Of a DNA stretch of 64,000 nucleotides, positions 11,302 to 21,280 are shown piece after piece. Each line of letters begins with the position of its first letter. Positions within the stretch are counted from its first letter, which is position 1. Source of the DNA: Rhynchopus euleeides (taxonomy: Eukaryota; Euglenozoa; Diplonemea; Diplonemida; Diplonemidae); assembly GCA_963210315.1 (NCBI GenBank), contig OY723267.1, positions 1,860,001-1,924,000 on the forward strand, in the 5' to 3' direction. The translations under genes were made by a program, and so were the position numbers. The notes under the pieces are model-generated. The model searched no databases. It was not told the origin of the DNA and saw only the letters and a program-made list of their open reading frames with translations.

Positions 11302-11940
11302 ATGGCACCGACGCTGAAGGTTGTGTACTTCGGTCTGCCCGGCAAGGCCGAGCCCATCAGGCTGTGTGCGGCCATCGGTGGGCTGGAGCTGGAGGACCAG
11401 CATGTGGACCGTGAGTCGTGGGGTGCGCTGAAGCCGAGCGTCGCCCCCGCACAGCTGCCCCTGCTGTACGTCGACGGGAAGCTGCACGGGCAGAGCGTGG
11501 CCCAGGCGCGCTACGTTGCGAAGCTGGCGGGGCTGTACCCGTCGGACCCGCTGGAGGCGCTGCGTGTGGACGAGCTGGTGGACTACACGCAGGAGGTGTT
11601 CGGGCCGCTCGGCAAGTCGTTCGGCCTGCAGGGCGAGGAGCAGCTGAAGTTCCGCGGCGCCATGGTGGCCGAGGGCGGGGACATGCACAAGTGGATCTCC
11701 TTCCTGGACACGCAGCTGGAGGGCAAGAAGTACGCTGCGGGCGACTCCCTCACGCTGGCCGACGTCGTGATCTTCACGACCCTGCAGCCGCTGCGCACCG
11801 GGTGGCTGGACGGCGTGCCGAAGGACTGCCTGGACGGGTTCAAGAACGTCCTGGCACACCGCGACCTGGTCGCCAACCACGAGAAGGTGAAGGCCTACTA
11901 CGCCAACGCCCAGGGCGTGCACGCCATCTACAAGGCGTAA
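11302..11940 (+). CDS. Glutathione S-transferase, sigma/mu-like, cytosolic
   Basis: 212 residues, the usual size for a soluble GST, with no signal or targeting peptide. It conjugates glutathione to electrophiles or acts as a peroxidase/isomerase. N-terminal thioredoxin-like domain (about 1-80): KVVYFGLPGKAEPIRL carries the catalytic Tyr9 of the Tyr-type classes; QLPLLYVDG holds the cis-Pro of the glutathione site; QSVAQARYVAKLAGL matches the QS-x-A-I-x-R-Y element. The C-terminal helical domain (about 85-212) has GDSLTLADV, the conserved N-capping box. The ATG at 11302 (ACCAACATGGCA) has a strong context and starts exactly where family members start. Single exon with the high GC of neighbouring host genes, and a possible acceptor AG 24 bp upstream. 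The exact class (sigma versus mu or prostaglandin-D-synthase-like) is uncertain. Confidence 0.93.
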   Translation: MAPTLKVVYFGLPGKAEPIRLCAAIGGLELEDQHVDRESWGALKPSVAPAQLPLLYVDGKLHGQSVAQARYVAKLAGLYPSDPLEALRVDELVDYTQEVFGPLGKSFGLQGEEQLKFRGAMVAEGGDMHKWISFLDTQLEGKKYAAGDSLTLADVVIFTTLQPLRTGWLDGVPKDCLDGFKNVLAHRDLVANHEKVKAYYANAQGVHAIYKA

Positions 11941-12569
11941 TGCCGACACACTAACGATTGTTTTCCTCACTATCTCCTGACTATCTCTCTTGGGTTGTTG
12001 TTGTTTCATTGTTCCCTACATGACTTTCGCACAGAAAGTGCCAACTTCAGCCAGCTCTTCTCACCGTACCCTGCACACAGCCCCTCTTCGCCTGATCAGG
12101 GTTTGCTAGTTTGCAGGACACGAGACGATCTGAACACTGGCACCTTTCGATATGCCCCCCTGCTCTCATCCCCGTTGGCCGCCTGGCCGCTCTGCAGCCA
12201 AACTTCCAAAGGCCTATTCCGCAACAAACGACGGCCCTGACACTTGGCACAATGGCAACCACAAAACGTTACTGCGACAGGCATGGTGCAGTGGGTATAA
12301 GCGTGACCCACTTTGGAAGCACAGCAGCAGACCTCCTCCCCCCCACCACCACCCAGCCCACCGCGCCCACCGCAGCACCCTCGACTCCGCCCCGTCACAC
12401 ACGCAAGCCACACCCATGCACACCACCCAGGCCTACTGTGCGTTGCCCTCTTAGCCAGGGCCCCTCCCGAAACGCACCCGGCTGTCTGTACACAACACGA
12501 GGGCCCGTCTGCTCTCCAGCAGCTGCGCGAGTCCGGGCGCGAGGGTGTCGCTGGGTGCACCATGCAACA
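11941..12569. other. Intergenic between GST and scaffold gene
   Basis: No ORF with recognisable coding character. C/A-rich sequence at 12330-12470. A short upstream ORF (ATG at 12562, stop TGA seven codons on) overlaps the start codon of the next gene in another frame. Confidence 0.5.
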
Positions 12570-15500
12570 ATGCCTGCGGTGAAATCAAGGGTCTCAGCAC
12601 CGCCGGTAAAGACGTCGCCTGCAATACGCCCGAAGAGGCAGCCGTCACTCACAGGGTTGGTATGTCCCCTGCCTGGTGCAGTGTAGTGCGACTCATTGGT
12701 GGGGCGAATGTGTGACACACAGCGAAGGGTTGTGTGTGGGGGGGTGTGGGCGTGGTGTGTCCCTTTAATGCAAGGTGTCGTACATAGTACGACACCTTGC
12801 ACTAAAGGGACACCACACACCTACCCCCTCCCCAAGTTGGGCCTGGACCCCCAGCCCCAGCCCACCCGGCCAAAGAACAGGCCCCCTCCCCTCACTGCCC
12901 CCTCCCCTCCCCTCACTGCTCCGCCCACTCCCTCGCCACCGTCTCGCACGCCGCTTCCACCCGGTTCCACCCCCCATTGCCGCTGCCGCGGTATTTCATG
13001 GGGATCGTTGAACTTTCCTAATCATGCAAGAGAGAGATAGTTTTTTGCACCAGCATTACCTAGCACCGACGGTGGTGATGACCTCCACTGTTTCACCATG
13101 CACCCCACACCACACACACATGCATCCCCATCACACAGGCTGTGAAGAATGCGCCCTCCCAGCCCAAGAAGGCGCCTGCCCCCCGAGGCGGCAGCGGCAG
13201 CGGCGACGACGGGGCCGACACCACCCCCAACGCATCCCAGCACAGCCTCGGCAGCACCTCCGCAAAGGGGCCGCTCCCCGCCCCACACACACCTCTCCCG
13301 GAGAAATCGCCGGCACCGCCTCCCGCCGCCGCCGCCGCCGCCGCCACCACCACCCCCAACACCTCACTGCCGGCACCCGCTGCAGACCAACGCCTGGCTG
13401 CTTCGTCGGTGCCGGCTGTCACTGTCACAGATGCGGACAGCGATCTCCTGTCGACCGCCTCCTCTGTGAAGTCCCCTCCGAAGAAGCCATCTGTTGTGGG
13501 GCTGAAGGTGCCTCCTGGGAAGAAGGGGATGCCTGCAACGGGGGATGGCGGGATGGTTCCCATGAAAGGCTCCCTTGCGTCGGGCAGCGGCTCCAAGGGG
13601 TCTTCCGGCGTTGTCTGGAGTGACGAGCGGCGCGCGGCTCTGCTGAAGCTTTCCCTCCGCAGCAGCGCTTCCAGGGGGAGTGTTTCGCAGTCGCCTCCCA
13701 TCAGCGTGCCGAGCACATCGCGCGACCGCACTGATCCTGTCGGGTCTGCCGCCGGGACGTCGCTGCAGTCGCAGGTGCAGCCCTCCGACCCTTCCATCTC
13801 TGCGGGGGACATACAGCGCGTCGCTTCACTCCGGGGCGACAGGCTCAACCCAAAGCTGGTGAAGGGCAACCTCCCCTCCATCGAGATGGAGAGCAGCATA
13901 CGCATGAAGCTGGAGAAGCGACCCGCCATCAAGGCCCCCACCCACAACCTCCCCTCGAAGCAGCCGCTACCTCCGGGGACCGCGCTGCAGGAGGTGGAGC
14001 TGCCGTCACCTGCGGCGGTTCCGGCAAAGGCCCCTGTTCCGGAGGGTGGGGGTGGTGTGACTGGGGAGCAGGCCGGGGCGCCCGACGGGCTTTCGCGGGT
14101 CGGGTCGATAACCATCAAAGGGGTGACGCAGGGTGTGGGGGGGTCGCCGAGGCGGGCCCCGAGCTTCTCGAGGAGCCCCTCAACGCTGCCTGCGGCGCAT
14201 GCCGCTGCGGTGCGGAGGGTGATTCTCGCAAAGCATGGGTCGATACACAGGTGGTATCAGAAAAAGTTTTCCATCTGCGTCCGCTCGGGGGACCATGTTA
14301 TCGACATCGAGGAGTTCCGGGCGGGGCTCTCTGCGCTGGGGCTTGCGGATGCGCTTTCGGATTCCCTAATCGAGGCGGTGCGGGTGGGGGGCACGCAGGA
14401 CATCAGCGTGACACGTTTCATAAAATCCCTCACAGAGGGCTATGATGAATCCACCCAAAACCTGAAGCAGGTCACGGTGCAGGGGTATGGCGGGGTCCGC
14501 GTGATCATCTTCATGACACCCCACGATGAAGAACCTCAGAATATCGTCAGCGCAGCCCGGCGGCTCGGGGTCATCCGACCCTCCGAGGTGCAGGTTGTGA
14601 CAGGGGAGGGGGATCCGATGATCTTCGACTATGAAAGCGTGGAGGACGGGGGGGTTTACTTCCTCCAGCGGATACGGACCTCGCTGTCTCCAACGGAAAC
14701 CTCGCCGACTGAAGGTTTTCCCAGCCCTCCGAGGGGTGCGACGGTATCTTCATCCTCTGCGTCACGCCCGGATCCCCCGATTCCCGAAGAGGAGACCCCT
14801 GGGGGGAAGTCCACCTCAGCAACGCAGACGGAGCCTGCGGCGAGGGTGGTGAAGCGGGTGCCCAACCCGCTGCTCATCACCGACGAGCGTGTTATATATG
14901 GAGAGAGGGTTGTGGAGTATCGTGCGGAGGCACCCCGTTACAGCAGCACCCCTGCGGTTTTCAACGTTTTCCCCCAGGGGGGGGCACACCTTGAAGGGGA
15001 GGCGGGCACCGGGATCACGTTTGACTCAATCCACTTCGGAGCACCGCCGAGCCCTCTGGTAGGCCCTGCTGTGCCAAGCCAGGGTGGGATGTGCGCTGGA
15101 GGGGGGACGCCTCTGCGACAACGCAGCGGTGTGCCGCATGCCATGCAGACGCCCGCAATGCCTGGGGCCCAATCACCCCTGGGGACCCCGAGGGTTTCTG
15201 CTGCGGATCCTCCAAATGGATTTGGCGGGGTGTCGGATCTGCCAGACGCGTATCTCCCGCAGGTTGTGGGGCAGGATCACACCATGTCGCCAACAAGCGG
15301 GCTCTACACAACCTTCCAGCAGGCCGTGGTGGCGAGGCAGGCGGAGGCCGCGGGCATCCCGGTTTCACCACTACCCCTCTCCGGGGGTGTATCTGACATC
15401 TTCCACCAGAGGCTCGCGGAGGAGCGGCTGAGCCGCGGCCTCCCTCCCACAGACGCAGGCCCGGACGACACGGTCCACCTCGCAGGGGTCCCCTCAGCAT

Positions 15501-17634
15501 GGAGATCCCAGTCGCAGCTCGAGGTGATCCCCGTCACTCTCCTCAATAGGGTCACCCCAGCCAGGGGGGGCGCCGCCGCGGCTCCCCCGCGGTACGGCAG
15601 CTCCGTTGTGGCGGATCCGGGGTACGGGCCTGTTGGGGTTGGGGATGTGGTCATCATCCCACCTCCCTCTCCGAGCGGAGTCATACTATACGAGCCGCAG
15701 ATGGTCTACCCGGTGGGGGCGGGCGGAGGGGGTGGTGGCGGGGAGGGTGGGACGACCCCACATGCAACGCCAGCGCGCCCTCGGGGTGGAGGGGGTGGGG
15801 GTGGTGGAGGAGGAGGAGGAGGGGGGGGCGATCCGAACCCCGAGCCCCCGACCCCCTCGGTTCGGTTTGCAACCCCGCGGCAGCAGCTTCTGGAGAAGAA
15901 GCAGAGCCCTTCGCTGCGCACCCCGAGGAGGGAGGGCGGGCACCAGGGAGTGCCCAGCCAAGGCAAGGCTGCGGCAGCACCCCCGACAAAGGATGTTACC
16001 GTGTCGAGGCATGCCATTCACGACCCCTACGGCGCTCGGATTGTCGGCACCATTGTGAAGAGTGTAAGCAAGCGGAGCCCTGCGGAGAAGGGGGGGCTCC
16101 GTGCAGGCATGGTGATACGCAGCGTTAACAATATGCCTGCCCATTCCTTCGATGATATCCAGGTATGATGTTGGCGAGATGGGAGAGAGGGAGAGGGGGG
16201 CAGGGCTGTAAATAAGGTTTGGGGGTCAGGAGTCGGGAGTCGGGAGTCGGTTATTTACAGTCACCTAAGGTACCTGGGGTGGGGGGCTGGGGGGGACGGG
16301 CGGTCTCAAACCCTACTCAATCCTGCACGCATCCTGTAGTACGGCCACCTCTGCCGTGGAGAGTCCCATGGACCCTCCAGCAGTCGCCCACCATTCGGTC
16401 AGGGCGGACTGACTCGGCGCTTGCGGGGTCTTCCCGCGTGCGAGGTGGTCCGCGAAGAAGCACGCGACGCACAGCGCCATGTTGGCTGTCCCAGCCAACC
16501 CCCCACTTCGCCCGCAGCGCCCCACACGCTGCGAGCACCTCACTCACGGCAGCAGTATTTGGCTGCATAGCTCTCAGTATTTCCCGTGCATGCAGCGCAT
16601 GCATCCACAAATTTTGTGGATGCATCCACACACAGCCTGGAGCTCCGAAGCCCTGCATGCAGGCCTGCCTGCAGTGGATGAATGCCTGTATGCCAAATCG
16701 AAAATCCATTTTTTGACATTTTCGGGCATCCCTGGATGCCGTGGATGCATGCATGGATGCATCCACACCATCCACGGCCCCACTGAGAGCTATGTTGGCT
16801 GTGAGTCAAACACTACTGCCTCTACCTGAGGCATGTTTTGTGTCGCAACAGTTGCGTCACATGTGTGACGCATCTGTGTGGAGTGTGTGTGGTTGTGCAC
16901 GTGTGCGCTGCGGTATGCTCAACCACCTGATGGGGGCGGAACACAACTCTTCTTGGGAGCTGCCAGGATCTGGCAAAAGGGGCGGGAAAGGGGCGCCGTA
17001 TTCACAGCAGTGGTTTGGCAATGAACTCACCCCAGTTCAGAGACCGGTAATGAAGAAGATGACTGGGAGGCACACACCATGTCCCACCCAGCGGGACCCC
17101 CACACCCCCACCCACCCATCGGGACCCCCCCTCCTCGGGTGTTCCAAAAACCCTTTCTTTTGAATATTTGGAGTCTGTGCGGATCGCAGTGGGGTCATTT
17201 TGGCCATGGGGTGCCTAATACCGCACATTCCCTAAGGGAAGCAAGGCAACCCTCCCAATCCCAAAAAATCCGGCGCGAGTCGGGAGTCGGGAGTCGGCCT
17301 TATTTACACCCCTGGAGGGGGGGGGGGTGAGAACAAGGCGAGGGGGAGGAGGTGGGAGGACGTGGGGTGCAGTTCTCTGATCTCTCATCAGGAAGCGTGG
17401 GAGGAAGGGTGGAGTGTGGGGTGGTGGTGGTGGTGGTGGTGTATTGTCAGCCGTTTGCTGATGAGGGAATTACCCCTCCCACCCCCCCCTCAGCCCAGGC
17501 ACCCCTCCCCCCCTCAACATCACTAACAACATCTCCTTCTGCCCCCCCCCGCTCCGCAGGATATCCTCAACAAGCCGCGCCTATCCGCCACATTCACCGT
17601 TTCTCAGCTGGACCCCCACACCCTCGGCTACTGA
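12570..17634 (+). CDS. EF-hand-like, doublecortin-like and PDZ scaffold protein (3 exons)
   Basis: Exons 12570-12659, 13139-16162 and 17560-17634 give 1062 residues. Both introns are phase 0 with GTATGT/GTATGA donors and CAG acceptors. Exon 1 encodes MPAVKSRVSAPPVKTS...LTGL; exon 3 finishes the PDZ domain (DILNKPRLSATFTVSQL), which supports the model. Order: about 400 Ser/Pro-rich residues; an EF-hand-pair-like segment near nt 14245-14440 (HVIDIEEFRAGLSALGL) whose first loop lacks a full set of calcium ligands; a ubiquitin-fold, doublecortin-like segment at nt 14480-14680 (VVTGEGDPMIFDYESVEDGG); a long disordered region with a Gly-only run (nt 15786-15828); and a C-terminal PDZ domain (GARIVGTIVKSVSKRSPAEK...LRAGMVIRSVNN). 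Probably a cytoskeletal or membrane-associated scaffold. I know no named orthologue. Confidence 0.82.
12660..13138 (+). other. Intron 1 of the EF-hand/DCX/PDZ gene
   Basis: GTATGTCCCCTG...CATCACACAG, 479 bp, phase 0. It joins LTGL to AVKNAPSQ. No ATG lies in the exon-2 frame until far inside, which is why an upstream exon is needed. It contains a perfect-looking 33-bp-arm palindrome. Confidence 0.75.
12751..12819. repeat. Palindrome (33-bp arms) inside intron 1
   Basis: Left arm CGTGGTGTGTCCCTTTAATG...GTGTCGTAC and right arm GTACGACACC...GGGACACCACAC pair with very few mismatches around a 3-bp centre. It looks like a miniature foldback element or an intronic hairpin. Confidence 0.85.
16211..17304. 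mobile_element. Putative TA-bounded TIR element in intron 2
   Basis: Ends read TA-AATAAGG (left) and CCTTATT-TA (right). Both ends carry tandem GAGTCGG words (16230-16252 and 17275-17297), which are direct rather than inverted. Internally 17140-17225 is a repeat shared with 38830-38890 and 38985-39060. No transposase ORF. Termini are short, so this call is moderate. Confidence 0.45.
16555..16815. repeat. Inverted array of GCATGCATCCA words with CATAGCTCTCAGT ends
   Basis: Left CATAGCTCTCAGT (about 16567) is inverted as ACTGAGAGCTATG (about 16782). Between them GCATGCATCCAC and GGATGCATGCATGGATGC recur on both strands, along with the palindrome ATCCACAAATTTTGTGGAT. It is nested in the intron element. 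Confidence 0.75.
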
Positions 17635-17959
17635 TGGGTGTTCCATGGTGCGTTCGGCGGGTCCACAGCTCGCAAAGCGTGCCTCTTGCGCCTTGTTCCC
17701 CACCCCATCCCTCCCTCCCTTCCCCCGAGAGCTCTAGACCTCTCAGTGCTGGGATGCTGATATGACGTGCCCCCCCCCCCCTCCCTTAGACAGCCGCTGT
17801 AGCCAGAAGTTACCTGGGAGTAACGGTGTATTTTCTTCTTCTTTCTCGTTCTTTCTCTCTCTCTCTCTCCCAGCAGGACTCCTCCCCCCCGAGTAAGTTA
17901 CCCTGCCGAGCTTCACGCCCTTTTAAAGTTTGAGAGGACGGTCGAGGGAGTGGTATTCC
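17635..17959. other. Intergenic, no gene seen
   Basis: C-rich and CT-rich tracts (17765-17786, 17850-17872) after the PDZ gene stop; no supported feature. Confidence 0.5.
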
Positions 17960-18115
17960 CAGTGGGAGGCCTTCGCTCTATAGTGGGCCTTCTATACGAT
18001 GCGGGTTCGCTAATCCAACACAGCAAACGCTCTAAAGTGCAGAAAAGTGGGCCGCCTAACAATATAGGTTGCAACCCTGACACACTTTGACACAGAGCGA
18101 AGGCCCACAATGCCT
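17960..18115 (+). ncRNA. Candidate structured RNA, copy A
   Basis: An outer stem GGGAGGCCTTCGCTCT (17964-17979) pairs with AGAGCGAAGGCCCAC (about 18094-18107). It encloses a core, GTGGGCCTTCTATACGATG then CGGGTTCGCTAATCCAACAC and AGCAAACG. The core is about 80 percent identical to 28281-28342, whose enclosing stem has an unrelated sequence but also pairs. This compensatory pattern suggests RNA structure. No known RNA family recognised. Confidence 0.4.
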
Positions 18116-18588
18116 CCAATCATTCGCTTTACCTGGCGTCACTCGTTCCTATGTATTTTTTTTGCCCCATCTCAGAGCAGAGTATTTGTCACAACACAGG
18201 CGTCGCAGTGGATCTTTTAGACACAGCCTGCATCAAGAGAGGGGAGAACATGCAACACAACAAGTCTGTGAATCTCTGAATGCAGGGGGGGGGGGTTGGG
18301 GTGTGGGAGCTGGGTCACGGAAGACATACGGAGTGGATCGATACGGGATTTAGAGAGCGAGCGATCCTGGGTGACCCTGCCACCCCCCGCCCAGACCCAT
18401 CACCCCCCCCTCCCGCCCCCATCCTTTTGACCAGTCTTTTATTGGACACGGCAAGAATAATTTCGTTCCGTTTTCAGTTTTCAATTGTTTAGAAGCCCAC
18501 CCCCACAAAACCCCCTCAACGGCGGGGGCGGCAGCCAGGAGGGAAGGGGGGGGGGGCAGGGCCCTGTTTGTTTGAGCAAACTACTGCG

Positions 18589-19221
18589 ATGCGCCCTGCG
18601 GCCCGAACCCTGAGGCTCGTGGCGTCGTCCGCAGCGCCACGGCAGGCACGGTGGTGCGCTGCGCCGGGCGGAGGCGGGCATGCAGGACCGACTCCCACCG
18701 AAGGGAAGGGGCCAGCCCCCCCCCTAACGACACCCCCGTCGATATGCGACTCGGCAACGGTGCTGGGGGGCTCACAGGTGGTCGGCGATGTTCAAATGTC
18801 CCCGGGCAGCACCGTGTGGTACAACGTGGTGCTTCGTGCGGACCTCAACTGCATTCGCCTCGGAGCGAGGTGCAGTGTGGGCGACGGGGCCTCCGTGACT
18901 GTCTCGGAAGCCCATGGGGTTTCGATTGGTTCTGACAGCGTTGTGATGGCGAAGTGCGTCCTGCACGCTTGCCGCATCGGCAGCAACGTCTACCTGGGGC
19001 AAGGTTGCATCGTGCTGGAGGGTGCAGAGATCGGCGACAACGCCCGAATCGAGCCGGGCACTGTTATCCCAGCGGGGGCAGAGGTCCCCCCAGGGACCGT
19101 GTCGGACGACACCCTGCCTGAGGCTGCTGCAGTTGCGGCGGATCACCTCGCCCTGTGCCAGGTGCACAGGCGACGCGTCCCGGACACATCTTTTGTCTAC
19201 GGCATGCCTGCAGTAGAATAG
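18589..19221 (+). CDS. Gamma-carbonic-anhydrase-like protein (left-handed beta-helix), probably mitochondrial and non-catalytic
   Basis: 210 residues, single exon. The start MRPAARTLRLVASSAAPRQA is Arg/Ala/Ser-rich without acids, as in mitochondrial targeting peptides. Residues about 55-165 are hexapeptide repeats forming a left-handed beta-helix: ATVLGGSQVVGDVQM, STVWYNVVLRADLNCIRLG, NVYLGQGCIVLEGAEIGDN. In catalytic gamma-CAs three His bind zinc. The structural Arg and Asp of the LRxD motif are present (LRAD) and the His of VLHxC is present (VLHAC), but the LVHV position is SVTV and the GHS position is AKC, so two ligands are missing. Such inactive paralogues (CAL type) sit in the matrix arm of mitochondrial complex I in plants and many protists; that role is inferred here. 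A pyrimidine-poor AG (18558-18559) precedes the ATG. Confidence 0.88.
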   Translation: MRPAARTLRLVASSAAPRQARWCAAPGGGGHAGPTPTEGKGPAPPLTTPPSICDSATVLGGSQVVGDVQMSPGSTVWYNVVLRADLNCIRLGARCSVGDGASVTVSEAHGVSIGSDSVVMAKCVLHACRIGSNVYLGQGCIVLEGAEIGDNARIEPGTVIPAGAEVPPGTVSDDTLPEAAAVAADHLALCQVHRRRVPDTSFVYGMPAVE

Positions 19222-19683
19222 GCTGAGCCGAGGAGGAGGGGGGGCTGTGGCATCGGTGCAGGTGGGGGCGGGGGGAGGGCGGGGGGTGGTGAGGTGCGGC
19301 AGCACCAGATAGTTGCTCCTGAGCAGGCTGTGGTGGGCTGGTGTGGAACGGCCCCAGAGCACTGATGTGCAGAGGGTGCGATGGGGGGGGTTGCTGGGGG
19401 GGGGGTCGTGTCTGTGTGTGGAGGGAGGAACTGGTGGGCGCACCCTGTTGTGCAGGATAGTGTCTGGGGTGTTGTTAGTCGAGAAGGTGCATCCTCTCGG
19501 AAGAATCGGCGGTTTTCGGTGGCGGCACAGGCTTGCTATCGCTTCACGATCAAGCGGGGCTCACAGAGGTGCTGCAGAATTGTTAAAATCTGCAGCATAA
19601 TCCTTGTCGACACACACCGCCGATATTCATTGCAGTACACCACCACCTTCATCACCAGTTTCACTTCGCCTTTTACACACAAA
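19222..19683. other. Intergenic and 5' region of the H1-like array
   Basis: G-rich stretch at 19235-19300, then sequence ending TTGCAGTACACCACCACCTTCATCACC, a leader shared with copies 3 and 7 of the array. The CAG inside TTGCAG is a candidate splice acceptor. Confidence 0.5.
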
Positions 19684-19947
19684 ATGCCTTTCAAGTCGAT
19701 CGAGCCGGAGACGGTTGACAAGGACCGCTCCGAGAAGATGAAGGAGATTGCCGCCAAGAAGAAGAACGCTGTCCGCCTCGCCGTGAAGGCGATCAAGGAC
19801 AAGGAGAAGGAGAAGCGTCAGGAGAGGCGCGAGAAGAAGGCGGAGAAGAAGGCTGCGGCTGAGAAGGCGGCCAAGAAGGGCAAGAAGAAGACGACGAAGA
19901 CGACGAAGAAGGCTGGTAAGAAGGGGGCGAAGAAGGGTTCCAAGTAA
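19684..19947 (+). CDS. H1-like lysine-rich basic protein, tandem copy 1
   Basis: 87 residues, about 40 percent Lys. It starts MPFKSIEPETVDKDRSEKMK, continues with a predicted basic helix (EIAAKKKNAVRLAVKAIKDK) and a charged ERREKKAEKK segment, and ends in a Lys/Thr/Gly/Ala tail (KKAGKKGAKKGSK). There is no winged-helix globular domain. This composition matches the tail-only linker-histone-like proteins of some protists, so a DNA-compaction role in the nucleus is the likeliest reading; a basic nucleolar or ribosome-associated protein is an alternative. The ATG has the context CACACAAAATGCC, identical in all copies. The 3' flank contains a conserved hairpin CAGCTCCTTGGAGCTTG and AAACCCTCTGAGTTT. 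Repeat period is about 570 bp. Confidence 0.85.
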   Translation: MPFKSIEPETVDKDRSEKMKEIAAKKKNAVRLAVKAIKDKEKEKRQERREKKAEKKAAAEKAAKKGKKKTTKTTKKAGKKGAKKGSK

Positions 19948-20252
19948 GCACGGTGACTGCTGTGTGTCTTGGCAGCTCCTTGGAGCTTGCCCAAACCCTC
20001 TGAGTTTGATGTATTGTCTTTTGCTGTGTGTTGTGTGTATTGCGTGCAGCCTCGTGCTGCCCGTGGCGGGACTCCCTGCCAGAGTGTGGCTGAGTGTCGG
20101 CCTGACAGCAGACCTAGATTCGACGGAGGACCCACGCCCACACCCCTTTTGCCGTGCTTCCAGATGCCCTTGCCTGCTGTATTCAATCCGCTTTGCGTAC
20201 AATTCACACCACCTTCATCACCAGTTTCACTTCGCCTCCTTTTACACACAAA

Positions 20253-20516
20253 ATGCCGTTCAAGTCGATCGAGCCGGAGACGGTTGACAAGGACCGCTCC
20301 GAGAAGATGAAGGATATCGCCGCCAAGAAGAAGAACGCTGTCCACCTCGCCGTGAAGGCAATCAAGGACAAGGAGAAGGAGAAGCGTCAGGAGAGGCGCG
20401 AGAAGAAGGCGGAGAAGAAGGCTGCGGCTGAGAAGGCGGCCAAGAAGGGCAAGAAGAAGACGACGAAGACGACGAAGAAGGCTGGTAAGAAGGGGGCGAA
20501 GAAGGGTTCCAAGTAA
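20253..20516 (+). CDS. H1-like lysine-rich basic protein, tandem copy 2
   Basis: Same 87-residue product with two substitutions (KMKDIAAKKK and NAVHLAVK). Leader of the GCGTACAATTCACACC type, shared with copies 4 to 6. The 3' flank retains the AGCTCCTCGGAGCT hairpin with a changed loop. Confidence 0.85.
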   Translation: MPFKSIEPETVDKDRSEKMKDIAAKKKNAVHLAVKAIKDKEKEKRQERREKKAEKKAAAEKAAKKGKKKTTKTTKKAGKKGAKKGSK

Positions 20517-21016
20517 GCACGGTGACTGCTGTGTGTCTTGGCAGCTCCTCGGAGCTTGTCCAAACCCTCTGAGTTTGCTGTATTGTCTTTTGCTGTGTGT
20601 TGTGTGTATTGCGTGCAGCCTCGTGCTGCCCGTGGCGGGACTCCCTGCCAGAGTGTGGCTGAGTGTCGGCCTGACAGCAGACCTAGATTCGACGGAGGAC
20701 CTACACCCACCCTCCCACCCTCGTAGTTGTCGTGCTTCCAGGTGCCCTGTTGCCCCCGTGGTGAAGTCCCTGCTCCAGACCACCCAGACCGCCACCCCAG
20801 CTGGCCCCGCATGTGTCCCGTCTCCCGTCGGAGAACGTCGTTTCGCCCGAGCGCTCGGAAAAAATGCAAAAAAAGCCCCAAAATTAACATTTCTGTTCGA
20901 AAAAAGGAGTCGTGTGCTACCCTGAAGTGTTGTTCAAAAGTCCGGGGTTTCGAGATAGAGTGCAGTACACCACCACCTTCATCACCAGTTTCACTTCGCC
21001 GCCCTTTACACACAAA

Positions 21017-21280
21017 ATGCCGTTCAAGTCGATCGAGCCGGAGACGGTTGACAAGGACCGCTCCGAGAAGATGAAGGAGATCGCTGCCAAGAAGAAGAAC
21101 GCTGTCCGCCTCGCCGTGAAGGCGATCAAGGACAAGGAGAAGGAGAAGCGTCAGGAGAGGCGCGAGAAGAAGGCGGAGAAGAAGGCTGCGGCTGAGAAGG
21201 CGGCCAAGAAGGGCAAGAAGAAGACGACGAAGACGACGAAGAAGGCTGGTAAGAAGGGGGCGAAGAAGGGTTCCAAGTAA
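21017..21280 (+). CDS. H1-like lysine-rich basic protein, tandem copy 3
   Basis: Product identical to copy 1. The spacer before it is about 200 bp longer than the others: 20720-20940 is unique to this copy, ending GAGATAGAGTGCAGTACACC, a leader shared with copy 7. Confidence 0.85.
   Translation: MPFKSIEPETVDKDRSEKMKEIAAKKKNAVRLAVKAIKDKEKEKRQERREKKAEKKAAAEKAAKKGKKKTTKTTKKAGKKGAKKGSK

Larger units (their letters stand above)
16163..17559 (+). other. Intron 2 of the EF-hand/DCX/PDZ gene
   Basis: 1397 bp, GTATGATGTTGG...CCGCTCCGCAG, phase 0, splitting the PDZ domain. Most of its length is occupied by a putative inserted TIR element and a second nested palindromic array. Confidence 0.85.

Noticed and set aside
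11119..12009. Minus-strand ORF of 296 codons
   Set aside because: Antisense of the GST gene, which is clearly real on the + strand.
17999..18021. Possible tRNA B-box (GGTTCGCTAATCC)
   Set aside because: Two bases too long for the B-box consensus, and no cloverleaf or anticodon stem could be folded around it.
19964..20010. Metazoan-type replication-dependent histone 3' stem-loop
   Set aside because: The conserved AGCTCCTTGGAGCT hairpin does not match the GGCYCTTTTCAGRGCC consensus; recorded only as a conserved 3' hairpin.
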